A stretch of 64,000 nt of DNA. Origin: Trochalopteron elliotii (Eukaryota > Chordata > Aves > Passeriformes > Leiothrichidae). A model generated the notes under the pieces. The model did not search any database. It was given only the letters and a program-made list of their open reading frames with translations, and was not told where the DNA came from. A program made the translations under genes and the position numbers. The DNA is taken from NCBI GenBank assembly GCA_024734555.1, contig JANPWX010000348.1, forward strand, positions 197,899 to 261,898, read 5' to 3'. Shown piece by piece: positions 23,054 to 35,377 of this stretch. The stretch's first letter is position 1, and the number at the start of each line of letters is the position of its first letter.

Positions 23054-26000
23054 ATCAGCTTTAACTGTCCTCTGCCTCAACTTCCCCACCTTCATCACTG
23101 CCAGGGGCACTGCCTGTTTCTGTTCACTCAGGGTTTGAAGTGTGGAGTGTCACCTGCTGCATCTTCAAGGGTGCTTCATTTTAAAACACTCAGCTCAAGC
23201 TTTGTGCCCAAATAAAACCATGCAGTTCCAGATTTCCCTCTTCCTGCCCCTGACTTGACTCCTGTGGTGGAATCTCTTACCTTCTGTAGAGTTGCTTACC
23301 TCTTGTTACGTGTGTTTAATAGATGCTGTTCTAGAGCAAAGTTACAGTTCTTCTGTTAACCATTAAAATGAATCCTGCTTGTAGTTGTTCTCAGCATATT
23401 TTAATTTTTTTAAAAATTATTATTATTATTATTTTGCCTCTTCTGGTTCCAAAGCCAACTCACAGAACACTGTAAAGTTATTTCAGTGTATGCTGTAGTC
23501 CTCCTGCCCAAAGTCACTGTCACATGGCCATGGAGCATCACCACCACAATTACAGGCAACCAAGAAATCAACATTTTACACTAAGCCTTATGTCAGTGAA
23601 TGGCATTATCAGGGAAGCTCACACAATTAAACCATAATTCAGTGGAGAGATGTCAAGGGACTTTACCCATGGACAAATTAAGGAAGCATTAGCCATGGGA
23701 TTAGAGGGAGAGGCAACTGTGGGTGCCAGCCAGAGGGCAGAGACATTGTGCTTGTGCTCTCAGCACTCACCAACATCCACCTCCTGCACACAGGGAACTG
23801 CCAGAGCATCCAGAGCCAACAGCTCAGCTCATCCAGGTGGCTGCAGAGAGTCCAGGATCCACTGCTGCTCCTCTGGATGACTCTGGAGAGAAGGAAGCAG
23901 AAATTAAAATGGGGACATTTTGAGTCAGAGGCACTGTAGATAATGCAGGGTTATATTTGCTGAGAAAGACGAGTCTTTATTCTTGCCCCAACATGTGAAA
24001 TGTCTGCAGTTCTAGGTCTGGAAAAAACAGCAGGAGGTGAATCCCATGGGGACAGCAAAGTACCCCAGATTTCCAGGAAAGGCCACAGCTCCCTCAGCTA
24101 CAAATCCACTTGGACCTGAGTGAGAAACAGCAGCTCCTGAGTGTTTTGCTCCAGGTTGATAAGGCAGAAATAGTTCTGTATCTCACCAATAAATCACCAC
24201 TCTCAGGCTGATGGACAGGGAACAACTCCAGCAGCCTTTCACTGGAACAGAATTACTTGTTCCTGTGAAAACAAGGCTGGGGATGTGTGTTGTGGGAACA
24301 GCCAGCTCCTGCCCCCCGTGCTGAAGCAGGGAAGGAAGGAGGATGAGAATAGTTTGTTCCTTGAAATGCAGTGGAGTGAGAGCTCTGCTTTAGACAAGAA
24401 ACCACAGATGGGTCTTAAACACTTGTGTCTGGCACAACCCCTTTTTCCTGCAGACCCCCAGAGGTGGGGACTGGTCATCTCCTGGCAGCCAAACCCACTG
24501 CTTCAGTGACCCACACCCACTGCCTTCAGTGAGTGCTGGCTCAAGCCTTCTATATTTCAGATATGAGTGGCTTTAAGCTGTTTTTCACAGTCTGGGGATT
24601 GTTTCTCTTGCTCAAATAATTTAGCTTTAACCTGAGGCTGTGGGCTCAATCCTTGCTGTCAAAACCCAGTGTGTAGCTTTGCATGCAGCTCCTGAGGGTA
24701 TGGGGGGGATACAACATGAATCTCCCTGGCTCCTTCAAAGCCTTGCTTTATGTGTGTAGAAATTGACATAAATAAAAATAAATCTGACAGGCTTTAGCCT
24801 GTGTTTCTCCAGTATATCCTTGTCTGCACTGGATTTACCCGGGTTGGTTTCTATCTATAACAGCATCAGCGGGGGATGTTTACAGTGAGACAGACTCCAG
24901 TAAATACTAGCAGGGATGAGGGTCCCCTCACAAATATTTCCAGGCCAAGTAACAAATAATGTGCAGCCCCTGGCTGGGTGTTCCACCAGCCCCAGCTCAT
25001 TTCTGGGCACACATGATCTGCCTGGGGTGCCCCAGCCCCCAGGGGCACAGCAAACCAGGCAGCTTTAACCACTTTGTAAATGGGAGTTTCAATGCAAATT
25101 GCTCTAGTCTCACGACTAGTTTCACTCGAGTCAAGAATTACTTTCCGTTCTTCTGAGGAGAGGCAAACAAGGCTCACAAAACCCTGCAACGGTGTCCAAT
25201 TACACGTGGAGCTGGAAACATCAGAGTTTTTAGCCAGAAAAGAGGCCACATTCCCCTGCTGCTGCCTGTGCCGTGGCGTGGGCATAAATGAAATGTGAAT
25301 TACACCACTCTTACCGATGCAAATGATTACAGAGGAGCTGCATCCAAGGTGAAGCTGAACCTTTAGTAGGTCTATTTTAAGCTCAGACACCATTAAACAT
25401 ACCAGAAACACGAAAGAAACTTTCCCTCTGTGACATTTGGATGAAAATGTGACTGATTCTAAATGATTCTAGGATTTTCTGGTGCCTTGCAGCTGGACTC
25501 TGTCCTGGGCTGGCCACAGGCACCCTGTGCTGGGACAAATGTCTCCAGGAAGGTTTGCTCTAACTGCCCATTCCCATTTTGCCAGAGTTGTTTGATATTT
25601 TTAGCTTTTCATCACAAACTGACTCTCATCTTGTCTCACAAAGCTGCTATTGAGGCAGACTCCACTGAAATCCCACTTCTAATCCATTGACACTGAGCCC
25701 TGTGGAAAGCAGTGGGTGGCATCACTTCAATGCATATTCAGGCAATGAGAGAACTGAGCTGTGCCTTTGGCTGATGGACCCTTCAGTGGCAAATCCAGCC
25801 AATTGCATCCAGGCTCTTCTCTTCATCCCTGTCCTCTCATTATCCTGCACTCTGCTGACCCATCCCAGGGTGTGGAGAGGCTGAGGAAAGGGCTGGGAAA
25901 GTGGATCAGCCAAGAAGAAAAAACAAACTCTTTTTTTTTTTTTTTTTTTTTTTTTTCTGGGTTGGTGTTCAGGCAGGTCAGTTCCACAGCCCATTTCACA

Positions 26001-26088
26001 CACACAGAGCCAGGTCAGAGCAGAGCCCTGGGGATGGGATGGATCAGCAGGGACACCCTCAGCCTGTTCCTGTTCCATCCTGGGTTTT
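23054..26088. other. Unique non-coding sequence
   Basis: No gene recognised. There is an AT-rich TTA run at about 23410-23435, and a 26-base T run at 25931-25956. The frame at 24866-25411 minus (181 codons) shows no domain. Confidence 0.55.
25931..25956 (+). repeat. Poly(T) run, 26 bases
   Basis: An uninterrupted T run. It could be the poly(A) tail of a minus-strand retroposed sequence, but the DNA just to its left shows no recognisable retrogene and no flanking direct repeat was found. Confidence 0.9.
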
Positions 26089-26094
26089 TGTGTG

Positions 26095-26398
26095 TGTCGC
26101 CCTGAATTTTGCTGCTTTCCAGTGTTTGCAGTTTGTAGTGGAGATCCTCACGCAGCTTCATGTAAACTATGTAGATATTTAGAACTTCTCTATTTTGTTT
26201 ACATATTTCTCCTCTCAGAGGAGGAATGTGATTGATGGTGATGTTCACCAATGAGGTCAAGAAGGTGGCGACTTGTGTAGCCAATCTTTTGCCTTCTGGC
26301 CAAAATGTTTAAAAGATGGAGTCAGAAATTAAAAGAGAAGCTTTTCCTGCCTGACCTTCTGTGTCTGCCTCGTCCTTCGTGTGCCTGAAATTGCCACA
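26095..26398 (+). mobile_element. Solo LTR, family C, copy 3
   Basis: A 304-bp LTR running TGTCGCCCTGAATTTTGC to GAAATTGCCACA, a close match to copies 1 and 4 along its whole length. The flanks TGTGTG and TTGGTG match at four of six bases, so the target duplication is not secure. There is no internal retroviral sequence. Confidence 0.88.
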
Positions 26399-26404
26399 TT
26401 GGTG

Positions 26405-28708
26405 CATGATCCCACATGCTCCACAGGAGCCCAGGTTGGAGAAAATCATGTGAAAAGTGGATTTCACACAAAAACCCCAAGGGGAGCTCAGCTCTGGCTG
26501 CCAGGGAGAGCAGGAACTGGCATCTGGCAGCTCCAGGGGTCGGATTTTTGGGATGGAGGCTCCTCTGCCTTTCCAAAATTGGTGTCACTCTCCTCACTCC
26601 CCAAAGCCACAGCGAGCAACAGCAGCCTCTGAAATGACATCAGCACTCAGCTCCTCTGCCAAAAACCTGGGACTCGAGATCCTTTGTTCTCCAGATTACA
26701 CTCATCTTTTCCACTTCTTCAAATAATATGATTCTTATAATTTGTCACATAGCTGGTGGTTTCCAAACATCATTTACCCAATGGAGGCTGAGGGGGGAAA
26801 GCTATTCTTCAGGTCAGCCTGTGAGTCATTTGGCTTGCCAGTCAACCAAGTCTCACTCACTTGGAGACAATATATCTGAGCTATAAAACCTCAGCTCGAA
26901 ACATAACTCACCAAATTTAGTGAGTAGCCTGTCATCACTGAGAGCAATGATCCTTAACCCCTTATCTAGCTCCAGGGAATCATTATCTGCAGTTGTTAAT
27001 TTAAGCTTGTTTTAAGTAATATAAAAGCATTTCTTTCTGCTGAAAATGTCTGATTCTACTACTGCTGCGTTATTCAGTTTCATACTAAGAGTTTTTTTTT
27101 TTTTTTAATTGATTTCTGTTCAAATTGACATTTAAATAAATAACCAACATACTAGCCAATTAACATGGTTACTAGCCAATTAACATCGTTGCTGGCCAAA
27201 TTCCCAAGCATTTTTGCTAGCCAGGCAAGGCCTGCAGAAGCCTCTGGAAATAATGAAGCTGAGTTTGATCCACCCTTGTTGAGCTGTGCACATATGAACT
27301 GTCATCCAGCCTTGCAGAGGGCACCAGGCAGGGATTTCCAGGCTGCACAGGGCACAGGCAGGACTCTGGGTTCATTGGCCTCACCTCATTTGTACTCATC
27401 CCCCCCTTTCAGCACAGCCTTTCAAGTATAATTCTTCAATTTCCCTTTGAGTTGCACAGTCCTCTGTACATTTATGTACAAAAATAAAAACGATCAGGTG
27501 CAATGGTGCAGTGCCTCGCAGGTTTCAGCTCCCATCCAGGAATCCATTCCTCACTGAACTGCAGTGAAGGTTGGGGGCAGCTCCTCACACTAATATCAGC
27601 CAGGAACGAGCCACAAAAGTGCAACTCAGCTCATAGGTGACAGCAATATTCCCTCACAGCTGGGGCTCCAGCAGGGTGAGAAGGGCTGGGCTGAAGGCTG
27701 GACATCAGTCACTAATAAATAGAGTGGAAAAAGAAACATGCCAGAAAACAACAAAAGCAGGGTGGGAACACAATCACCCCCAAACTTCTGAGGCTGCCAC
27801 AATGACCACAAGCCCTTGAGCAATCCATCTGTCAGCTGGGAGATGGGATTCAGATAGTGAAAGGAGTCACACTAGTGGACAGCTCTATGGGAACCAATTT
27901 ACTTGGAGAAGGAAGAAACTTTAATCAGTCAGGGTTCAAAAGGCCTGTAACTCATGTCAGAGCAGAGCAAATCTGATTGTACACTCATCACAGGTGAACA
28001 AAAGATCAGAGAAGACAAAACAATTACAAGCAGATAATGAACTGGGTAGTCAGCAGCACAGACAGAGTCTCTAAAGAGTGAATCCAAGGTAACCGTGCTC
28101 ACAACAACAAGGAAGAGCAGGAGGAAGGAGAACCAGCCTCATCTCCTGTGTGCTGGAGTCCCTGTCCACTCTGGACCAGGGGACAGCCCAAATCTAACCC
28201 TGAGGATGCTGTGCTTTGGCAGTCAGTGCTTTTCCAACCCCTCTCTTTTCTGGCTTGTGTCGCAGCCACCAAAATGTGAAGGAAACCTTGAACCCGTTTC
28301 CAATTCCTCAGTTCCAAACCATCAGCTGTTTTAGGATGGCTGCTCCTGCCCTTCCTGCTCTGCTGGAGACCTGACACTCGCTTGGCGGGGTATGAACGAT
28401 TGTTCTCCAAAGCATCAGCTCTGAAGGAATAATTGCCCCGGGGAGCCCTGGGCTGTGGTCGTGGGGAGAGGCAGATGAGAGGAATCAGTCTCATTTTCCA
28501 CTGGAACAGCTGGGAATGTGCAGGCACCGTGGGTGACTGTCTCAGATGAGACAGGTTATGAGCAGCTGATGGAAAGGAATGTCTCAAACTGCTCCATCGC
28601 CTGCAACTGCCCAACTGCTCCGTGTGCTGAGGCACAGACACACCCAGCAGGGTGTTTGCTCTGCTCTCCCTGCCCTCTGTGGAGCAGGGAAAAGGAAAAG
28701 GGGAATCT
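26405..28708. other. Unique non-coding sequence
   Basis: No gene recognised. The part at about 26690-27150 is AT-rich and may be conserved. A 20-bp tandem repeat with CCAAT boxes lies at 27151-27200. The minus frame at 28099-28725 (208 codons) has no domain. Confidence 0.5.
27151..27200 (+). repeat. 20-bp tandem repeat with CCAAT motifs
   Basis: About 2.5 copies of the unit ACTAGCCAATTAACATSGTT. Two exact GCCAAT motifs stand 20 bp apart, and a further GCTAGCCA follows at about 27216. CCAAT is the NF-Y core, but no promoter or start site is evident nearby. Confidence 0.75.
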
Positions 28709-28714
28709 AAAACC

Positions 28715-29418
28715 TGTAAGAGCATCCGAGGACGGCAGGGAGAGGGAACTCTGCAGAGCTGAGACAGTTTTCAGAGAACATGTGGGTTTATTGCAAGGGT
28801 GGTGGGTAAAAAGGGCCTTTTGCCTTCAGCCACCAGCCTGGGCTGAGGGGGAGTCCCAAAGAGAGAGGGAGAGAGAGAACAAGGGGGGAAGAGGTAAGAG
28901 AGGAGGGAGCAGGAGAGCCAGAGAGAGGTGGCAGGGGTCAGAGCACAGGGGAAAGAGCCAAGAGAGGGGGTGCAAAGAGAGGAGGGAGCAAGAGAGCAAG
29001 AGAGCCAGAAAGAGGAAGGTCCTTGTTACAATCCATTATATCTCCTTTTGTGTTGAATATTCCAATTTACACTAACCAACCAGTACAAGACACAAAATCC
29101 TATAGAATCTACATACAGCCTATAAGAACTACTACATTACCATACTGTGTTACATTTTAAACTCTAAAAACTACTCTTTAGACTTTTCTCTTTTGCTACA
29201 TTGACCTTTGGATCCCTCAGCCAGCAGAAGGGTATTGTTCAATCCAAAGGGATTCTCCTTCAGCTGGCTGGGCTGTTGTTTTCAGGTTATATAGTAACTT
29301 GGTATCCTACAACTCAAAGCAAGCTTTCATTTCTATTTCTATTATAGGTTTCATATTTTCAGAATCTTTTGCTAAGCAATCATATTTATAAGGTTTCCCT
29401 GATTCATCTTCCCCAACA
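28715..29418 (-). mobile_element. Solo LTR, family A, copy 3
   Basis: A 704-bp LTR on minus, running TGTTGGGGAAGATGAATC to GGATGCTCTTACA. The exact 6-bp target duplication AAAACC is at 28709-28714 and 29419-29424. A purine-rich stretch on plus at about 28855-29020 is longer than in copy 1 and accounts for most of the extra length. It is the same subfamily as copies 1 and 4, with no internal genes. Confidence 0.92.
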
Positions 29419-29424
29419 AAAACC

Positions 29425-32249
29425 CACCCCTACCAGAGGAGCTGATGATGCCCCACACAGGGAGGATGATCCCCAGCCCAGTTGGGATCCTGGAGGCAGA
29501 GGCTGCAGAGCCCTGATGATCCCCAGGCTGGGCAGGAGGGTGTGGGCTGCTCACACTCACACCCAGCACCCTCCCCACAGGGCTGAGGGGATCCAGGCAC
29601 TGACTCCCCCTCTTGCTGTGCCCCATCGCAGGGGGGAGGACTCAGGGGAGCTCCGGGGGTCTCCGGGGTGGGGGGTCTGTGTGAGAGGAGCCTTGCAGAG
29701 AGCAGGAGATAATTATTTCACAAGAAACCCTAACGGGCTTCTTGGAGAACAATACTTATCTTTCCATCTCTCCTGATGATCCCTTATCATTGCCCAATCC
29801 TCCTGGGCTTCACAGGCATTAGCTAATCTTGTGATAAGAGATTAAGAGAAGAGCCAAGACACGTACCCAGCCATTAATGGCAATTCCCCCAAAGCCCCTG
29901 TGTGTGTGTGAGGCAGAGACCCCGAGATGCCTTACAGGCATTGTGAAAGACAAAGGCAGAAACCTGATTATTCCCAACTGACCTGCTGGGTACTTAGTCA
30001 TGGTTGTTCGAGTTGTTTTAAGATGAGAAGAATATTATCATTAGGAGGAGCTGTGCTAGATGGTGGAGCAGCAATCGCTGGAGCTCTGATTCTGCCCATG
30101 GAGAGATAAACGTGCCATAGATAAACCCAAATATTCTGGGAATATTTCCTGCTTTCAGAGCAGAACCATCTCTAGCAGGAAGGTCAGGCTTTTACTCCAC
30201 ACTGGGATAAACCACACTGAAACTGTTTTTTTTAACTGTTACTCTTCAGTGAGAGCTTCAGTGAAGCACATGCACTCACTGAAAATGGGAAGGGAAAGGC
30301 AGAGCTGCTCTGAGTGGAATACTTTGAGGAGAAGTCCTGTTTTAGTTTGGAGAGGGAGTGATAGAAGGAGTAGCAGAGGAAAGCCAAACACAATCATGTG
30401 TGTCTTGTGGGGAGGCAGACACACAGAACACGTTTCTGAGTTGTGTTTATGTATGAAAAGTCTGGAGCTGTTGCTTTAGGCTGTGGGGTTTCTCCCCTGA
30501 TCTAAAATCCAGACCTTTGCAGATCCACATAAGAAAAATTGCCTGAAGGATTCTTGACTTCAGCATTCACTTCCTCCTAACAGGAGCACTCCGTAATATC
30601 TCCAACCCAGTCTACAGTATCTCCTACTGTAGCCAAAAAGCCAGAGCACTGAGTGGGAAAATGCAGAATTCCCCACCCTGGGAGATCACCAGAGTCATTC
30701 TGTGCAGGAAGCTGACCAAGTTTCACAGCATGTCTTGGGAACCACCTTTGGGAAACTGCTCTACATCCAGAACCTGTTGCTCTACACCAGCACAAACCCA
30801 GGATCCCCACCACGGCTGCATTTTCCAATGTTTCAGTGCTGTGCTCTCTTTCCTGCCCACAAACAGCAAGTTCAATTAGCCCAAATTGCTTTTGCTTTCA
30901 CAAAGACACATACCAAAGAAGAAAGAGCAAAAATAACATCTCTTGCCCAGGACAACACAATGTGTGTATTTTCTGGCTCACTTTCTGCAATGGCAACAGT
31001 TTTTGAAGGCAAAAATATCCCAGAGATGGTCTATGGTGCATAAAGCAACATTTGATACGAGGACCACAAACGGACTGATGTCTTTGCTGCAGGATCAGAG
31101 GGCACTGGGGAGAGCAACTTTCTGAGACACATCCTTCTCCACCAAGAGCAAAAATAGCACAGAAAACCTCTCTCAAATACATTTCATTCTGCATTAAATG
31201 CTATGGTTTCTGAGAGCTGCTCCTGTGCAAAACCAACGCTGTTACTTATGAAACAATGCATCAAACCCACAGATGGGAATTGGCTCTCCTGGCAGCACAG
31301 CCAAAAAAAATTCCCTCCTTTCCCTCTTTTCCCTCCTGTAACAAATGGCCTCTTTCCCCAGTCATCTGCGTAACATTTAATGATTAATGTCTTATGTGGC
31401 ACGACACAGAGTCGTTTGCTTCCTTTTAAGAAAGCTTAAAGCTCTTTGGAGACTGGCTTCTACTTTCAGAGTTATCTGTCTACAGAGAAAACACCTCTCA
31501 GATGTTCAGCCAGTTTCTTTAAAGAAAAGGCTAAATGGAGAGTTACCAAGGATGATCTTAACGGGCTTTGCTTAGTTTCTGATTGGTTTTCATCTAGTTT
31601 TTTGTCTCTTCTGGTTGGGGCTGTTACTTCCCCTTCCGTGGGATGTTTTGAAATTTACACCTTTGTTTTGAAAAAGACCACAGCTCCTCCCCTTGGGATT
31701 TCCCACAGAGCTGAGGTTCCTCCTGCCAGCCCCGTGTGAGCCAGGGGACCTTTTCCAATCCTTTCAAGACCTTTGTAGGCTGCCAGAGTGAGGCAGGGGG
31801 GTGTAATGGAAACCCTGTCCCCAGAGAGGAAATGTGAACAGAATTCTGCCCTCTCTTGGGCTTTTTTGGGGGGAAAGGTGACTTATTCTGTTTGTTCAGT
31901 TTTAGTTACAGAAACCACTCAGCGAAAGAATAAAGTAAAAGCAAAGACACTTTCCCTCAGAGCTCCATCTTTGTCCTGCAAGTCTCATTTGCTGACACAG
32001 AGGACTTGTGCTGATATGAAATGTAGCTCCTGGAAGGGAGAAGGGCTCTGCTCTGGGTTTTATGGGGACAAAGAGTCCCTGGTCTGCACAGCACAGCAGA
32101 ACCTGCCTGGGCTGACCCACCATTGTGTCTCAGTCTAATCCCACTGATTTCAGAGGGGTTTCTCCTGATCAGCATCATCAGGGTATGAGCCTGGCCCTTC
32201 TCCCACAGCTCTGGCCCTTCCTGGAGCAGAGGCAGGATCAGGCTCTGCA
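29425..32249. other. Unique non-coding sequence
   Basis: No gene or known repeat recognised. Short open frames on both strands show no domain or coding bias. Confidence 0.55.
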
Positions 32250-32255
32250 CAAGAG

Positions 32256-32561
32256 TGAAATATCCCCCTGCAGCCTCCTGGGGCTGTTTGGCTGGCTCAG
32301 TCCCTTGGAGGGATATTCCAGGGACAAGAGAAAAGATCCAAAAGAGGCTCTTACCCCTGTGTCTATTCCAAGGCTTTATTCTCGAAGGGATTCTGGGGAA
32401 CAAGAGAAAGAATAAGGAAGAGCAGGGCCTTATCTAGTCTCCTGCTCAGGAGAAGGTAGCTGGATCTCAGCCAACCAGGTCAAGAAAGGAAGGAAGGGTC
32501 AAACCATACAGGCTTCAGGGGGTCCTTGGGGGGGAAAACCATTCCCCAGAGAAATACAACA
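32256..32561 (-). mobile_element. Solo LTR, family D, copy 2
   Basis: A 306-bp LTR on minus, running TGTTGTATTTCTC to GGATATTTCA. The exact 6-bp target duplication CAAGAG is at 32250-32255 and 32562-32567. It is similar to copy 1 over its whole length. There is no internal sequence. Confidence 0.92.
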
Positions 32562-32567
32562 CAAGAG

Positions 32568-34199
32568 CAGAATCAGACCTTCCAATGCTCTAAGTGAAGG
32601 CTCCAGGATTTGTCCTCTTTGCCACCAGTGGTGTTGGTTGCTTTGTGGTTTTTCTTCCCCACTGCCTCTTCCCATCTGAGAAAACAACACTTTGGGGAGT
32701 CAATGACAGAATGGTTTAATGTAATAAACATGAATCTGTCAGACTCAAGTGCCCTAAAATATTCCAGGCTGCAAATGCAGGACCAACAGTGAGCTTGTTG
32801 ATACAGCCTCAAGCCAGAACTAATCAGACATAGACACCATTTGCTTTCAATAGAAATTACATTCAAGAGGGCTGCTTCCTGCTTGCAGGGAAAGATGGGA
32901 GACAGAACAGTGATGTGGCACACTGAAAGGAAAGAGTTTTCCCCTGTCAGGCAGAACATCACAGGGTTTCAACGTCTTGCAGGGACAGAGGCTCCCTGTT
33001 TGAGCAGAGATCCTGCTGACTCAGCTCGTGGCTGAAGATCTTCCCGAGAAGCAAGAACATACAAATGCATGAAATAGACCTTGTTGTGTGCAGGGCTGTA
33101 AATAACAGGTAGTGAAAGCAGAATCAGCAGCCAACAGGCTGTGGCTGTGAAACTGCACATGTTGGTGCTGCATCAGGACAAGAAAACAGTCCTTTACCTC
33201 CGTGATCTGGCAAAGTCATATATTTTTAATAACATTAATTTGCCCTTCAGGCAGCCCCTCTGATGCCCAGGAAAGCCAATATCACTTGGGTCTGGAGTCT
33301 CTGCTGGGAGACTCAGCAAAGAACTGGCAGGAATTCAGTGCAGAGGCTTTCCAGCCTCTGTTACACTGGGTGTAAATCCAACCCAGCTCACTGACGGGAG
33401 AGAGGTGACTTATACTGGTGAAAATGAGAGCAAAATTCGTTGGAATTCACCCTCTGAGATGGTTTGATCTGATCATTGGGGATGGATAACTAGAAGCACA
33501 TGAGCCTGTAGCCTCCCCAGCCCTCACCATTTCCACATCACCATTATTCCCCAGTTTACTTTGCTGTGCTCCTTCCAGGACCCCTCTCCTCCCACTCCAA
33601 GCCACACACACATTTATGGCACTTTTCCTTTGAGGACTGTAGATCCTGGGAACATTAAACTCCCAAGACCTGTTCTTACAAGATCAGCAGCTTTGCTTTG
33701 CAAGCTCAAGGACTTCAGAAAACTTGGAGGGGATCCAGGTTCAAGGGAACTTAACTTAGATGTGACCAGGGCTCCCTGGTGCTAAAGTAATAAATAATAA
33801 TTAATAATAATTAATCACTTAATGACGAGGTTCCCTGATCAGCCATGATCACAGCTTCATGGCTGACATCACCCATGCTTTCAGACAGATATGACAGGCT
33901 TGACCTTTCCTCCTCACTGCCTTTATGCTGTTATAATTTTGTTAAGGCAAACCCTCAGCTTGTGTAAATCAGCACAGCTAGAGTGACTTCTGATTTATGT
34001 CAGTACAGGAAAGGAATCACATCCCCTACATATTTTACCAGCCTAACAGCCTAACACGTAGCAAGGCAGAGTCAGAGTAGGACTCTTTTAAACTGCCGTC
34101 TCTCACCTGCAGAGAAGAAAATAAAATCAGCTTTCAGGCTTCTAGGTATGATTGCTTCAGGGTCAGGAAGGGGAAACTCATTCTGTCTCTCCTCCCTTG
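32568..34199. other. Unique non-coding sequence
   Basis: No gene or transposon recognised. An AT-rich TAATAA-type run lies at about 33788-33822. Confidence 0.55.
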
Positions 34200-34990
34200 C
34201 AGTTGGTATTCTCCTCCTTCAGCATATCACATGGCAGCTGAATTAGTCCTACAGTGCCTAATTACATTTTATCACCTCTGGAACATCAGATTTCAGGCAG
34301 TGAGAGAGGGGTCGTGTATTTGTAGCTGCATCCAGAATCCTACCCGACTTTACACGGGGAAAAAGAATAGGAGAGAAACACTCCTTCCACACCCCGAAAA
34401 GCTTTTAATATTCCTTTCTTCCTCCCCCTGTGGCTCTTTTTTCACTTTTCCAGAGGCTGCAGAGAACTGCCTCCCCGATTGAAGCAAACTCCCTCTTAAG
34501 GCTTTATCTCCTGAACAGACTCGAGATGTTCTGGCCCAGTGCTCTGCTGTGTGGGCACCCTCCCCACTCCTGATGTTCCTATTATCCTCATTGTCATTGG
34601 CCTGAGTCATTGTGGGCTCTTTTTGTTACACTCCCTGGAATGGCCTGTGATAAAGACACTTCCACATTATTATTGCTTTTGCAAAGTTCTTTTTATTCCT
34701 TCTGCAGCCAAACAATAATCTAAGGAGCCATATTGGAGGCAACGCATCAGAAAGTGCCCGTTTTATTATCAGCACAATATGGGCCTGTAATCTGATAATG
34801 ATAAAAATCTGCCCCTTTGCTTCGGCTCTTATCATTTAATTGGAGCGAAGGAGCACATTCGTTTGTTAATAATTTTATAATTGGTGCTATCTGCCGAGAC
34901 CCATCAAAGGAACCGTGCGCAGCAACGCCTTTCAGTACAAACCATCTCCTTGCTAACAGGAGCTTTATGGCATTTAACTGTCCCTGTTGT
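34200..34990. promoter_or_regulatory. Candidate conserved enhancer block
   Basis: The strongest enhancer-like stretch by eye, best from about 34540 to 34990. It contains several GATA-type cores (TGATAA at 34648, and more near 34795 and 34829), a YY1-type GCCATATTGG at 34727-34736, a SOX-type AACAATAA at about 34711, a TCAAAG near 34904 and several TTAAT cores. No repeat signature is present. Function and target gene are unknown; this is inference from motif density and composition. Confidence 0.38.
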
Positions 34991-35353
34991 TGTTTTTAGG
35001 GCCCCCAGGAGCAGCTGCAGGTCGGTGCTCACACACCTCTGTGTGCCCCAGCCCACACACGGACCCATGTGGTGCCACCCGGGGAGCTGCTGCCTTTCTC
35101 AGTCCCTTCTGTTGTGCTTTAAGGAGACATCCCAATATTTTGACAGCGCAAGGGATGTGTTTGTTCACACCTGTGTCTCCCAGCCCGGCTCACCTGAGGC
35201 GTCCCCGCTTGTCACCATCTGCCCGCGGGCAGGGACAGCTGGATCCACATGGCTGCCAGGGGGAAACACACACCAAAGGGTTTGTTCCACCTGGGATGTG
35301 CCTGCACTGACAGCACGCCAGAGCCGAGCCTGATTTTTTAAAAATATGGATAT
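34991..35353. other. GC-richer non-coding flank
   Basis: It is moderately CpG-containing (around 35200-35235) next to the candidate conserved block. Open frames here do not resemble any protein I know. Confidence 0.5.
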
Positions 35354-35377
35354 TGATCCAACAGCGATATCCAGCTA

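Noticed and set aside
24866..25411. 181-codon minus frame
   Set aside because: No domain or membrane/signal pattern; probably chance.
25931..25956. Poly(T) as the tail of a processed pseudogene on minus
   Set aside because: No exon-like sequence, no flanking direct repeat and no retrogene frame found beside it.
28099..28725. 208-codon minus frame
   Set aside because: No domain, no coding bias, no splice context; the overlapping plus frame 28518-29075 runs into an LTR.
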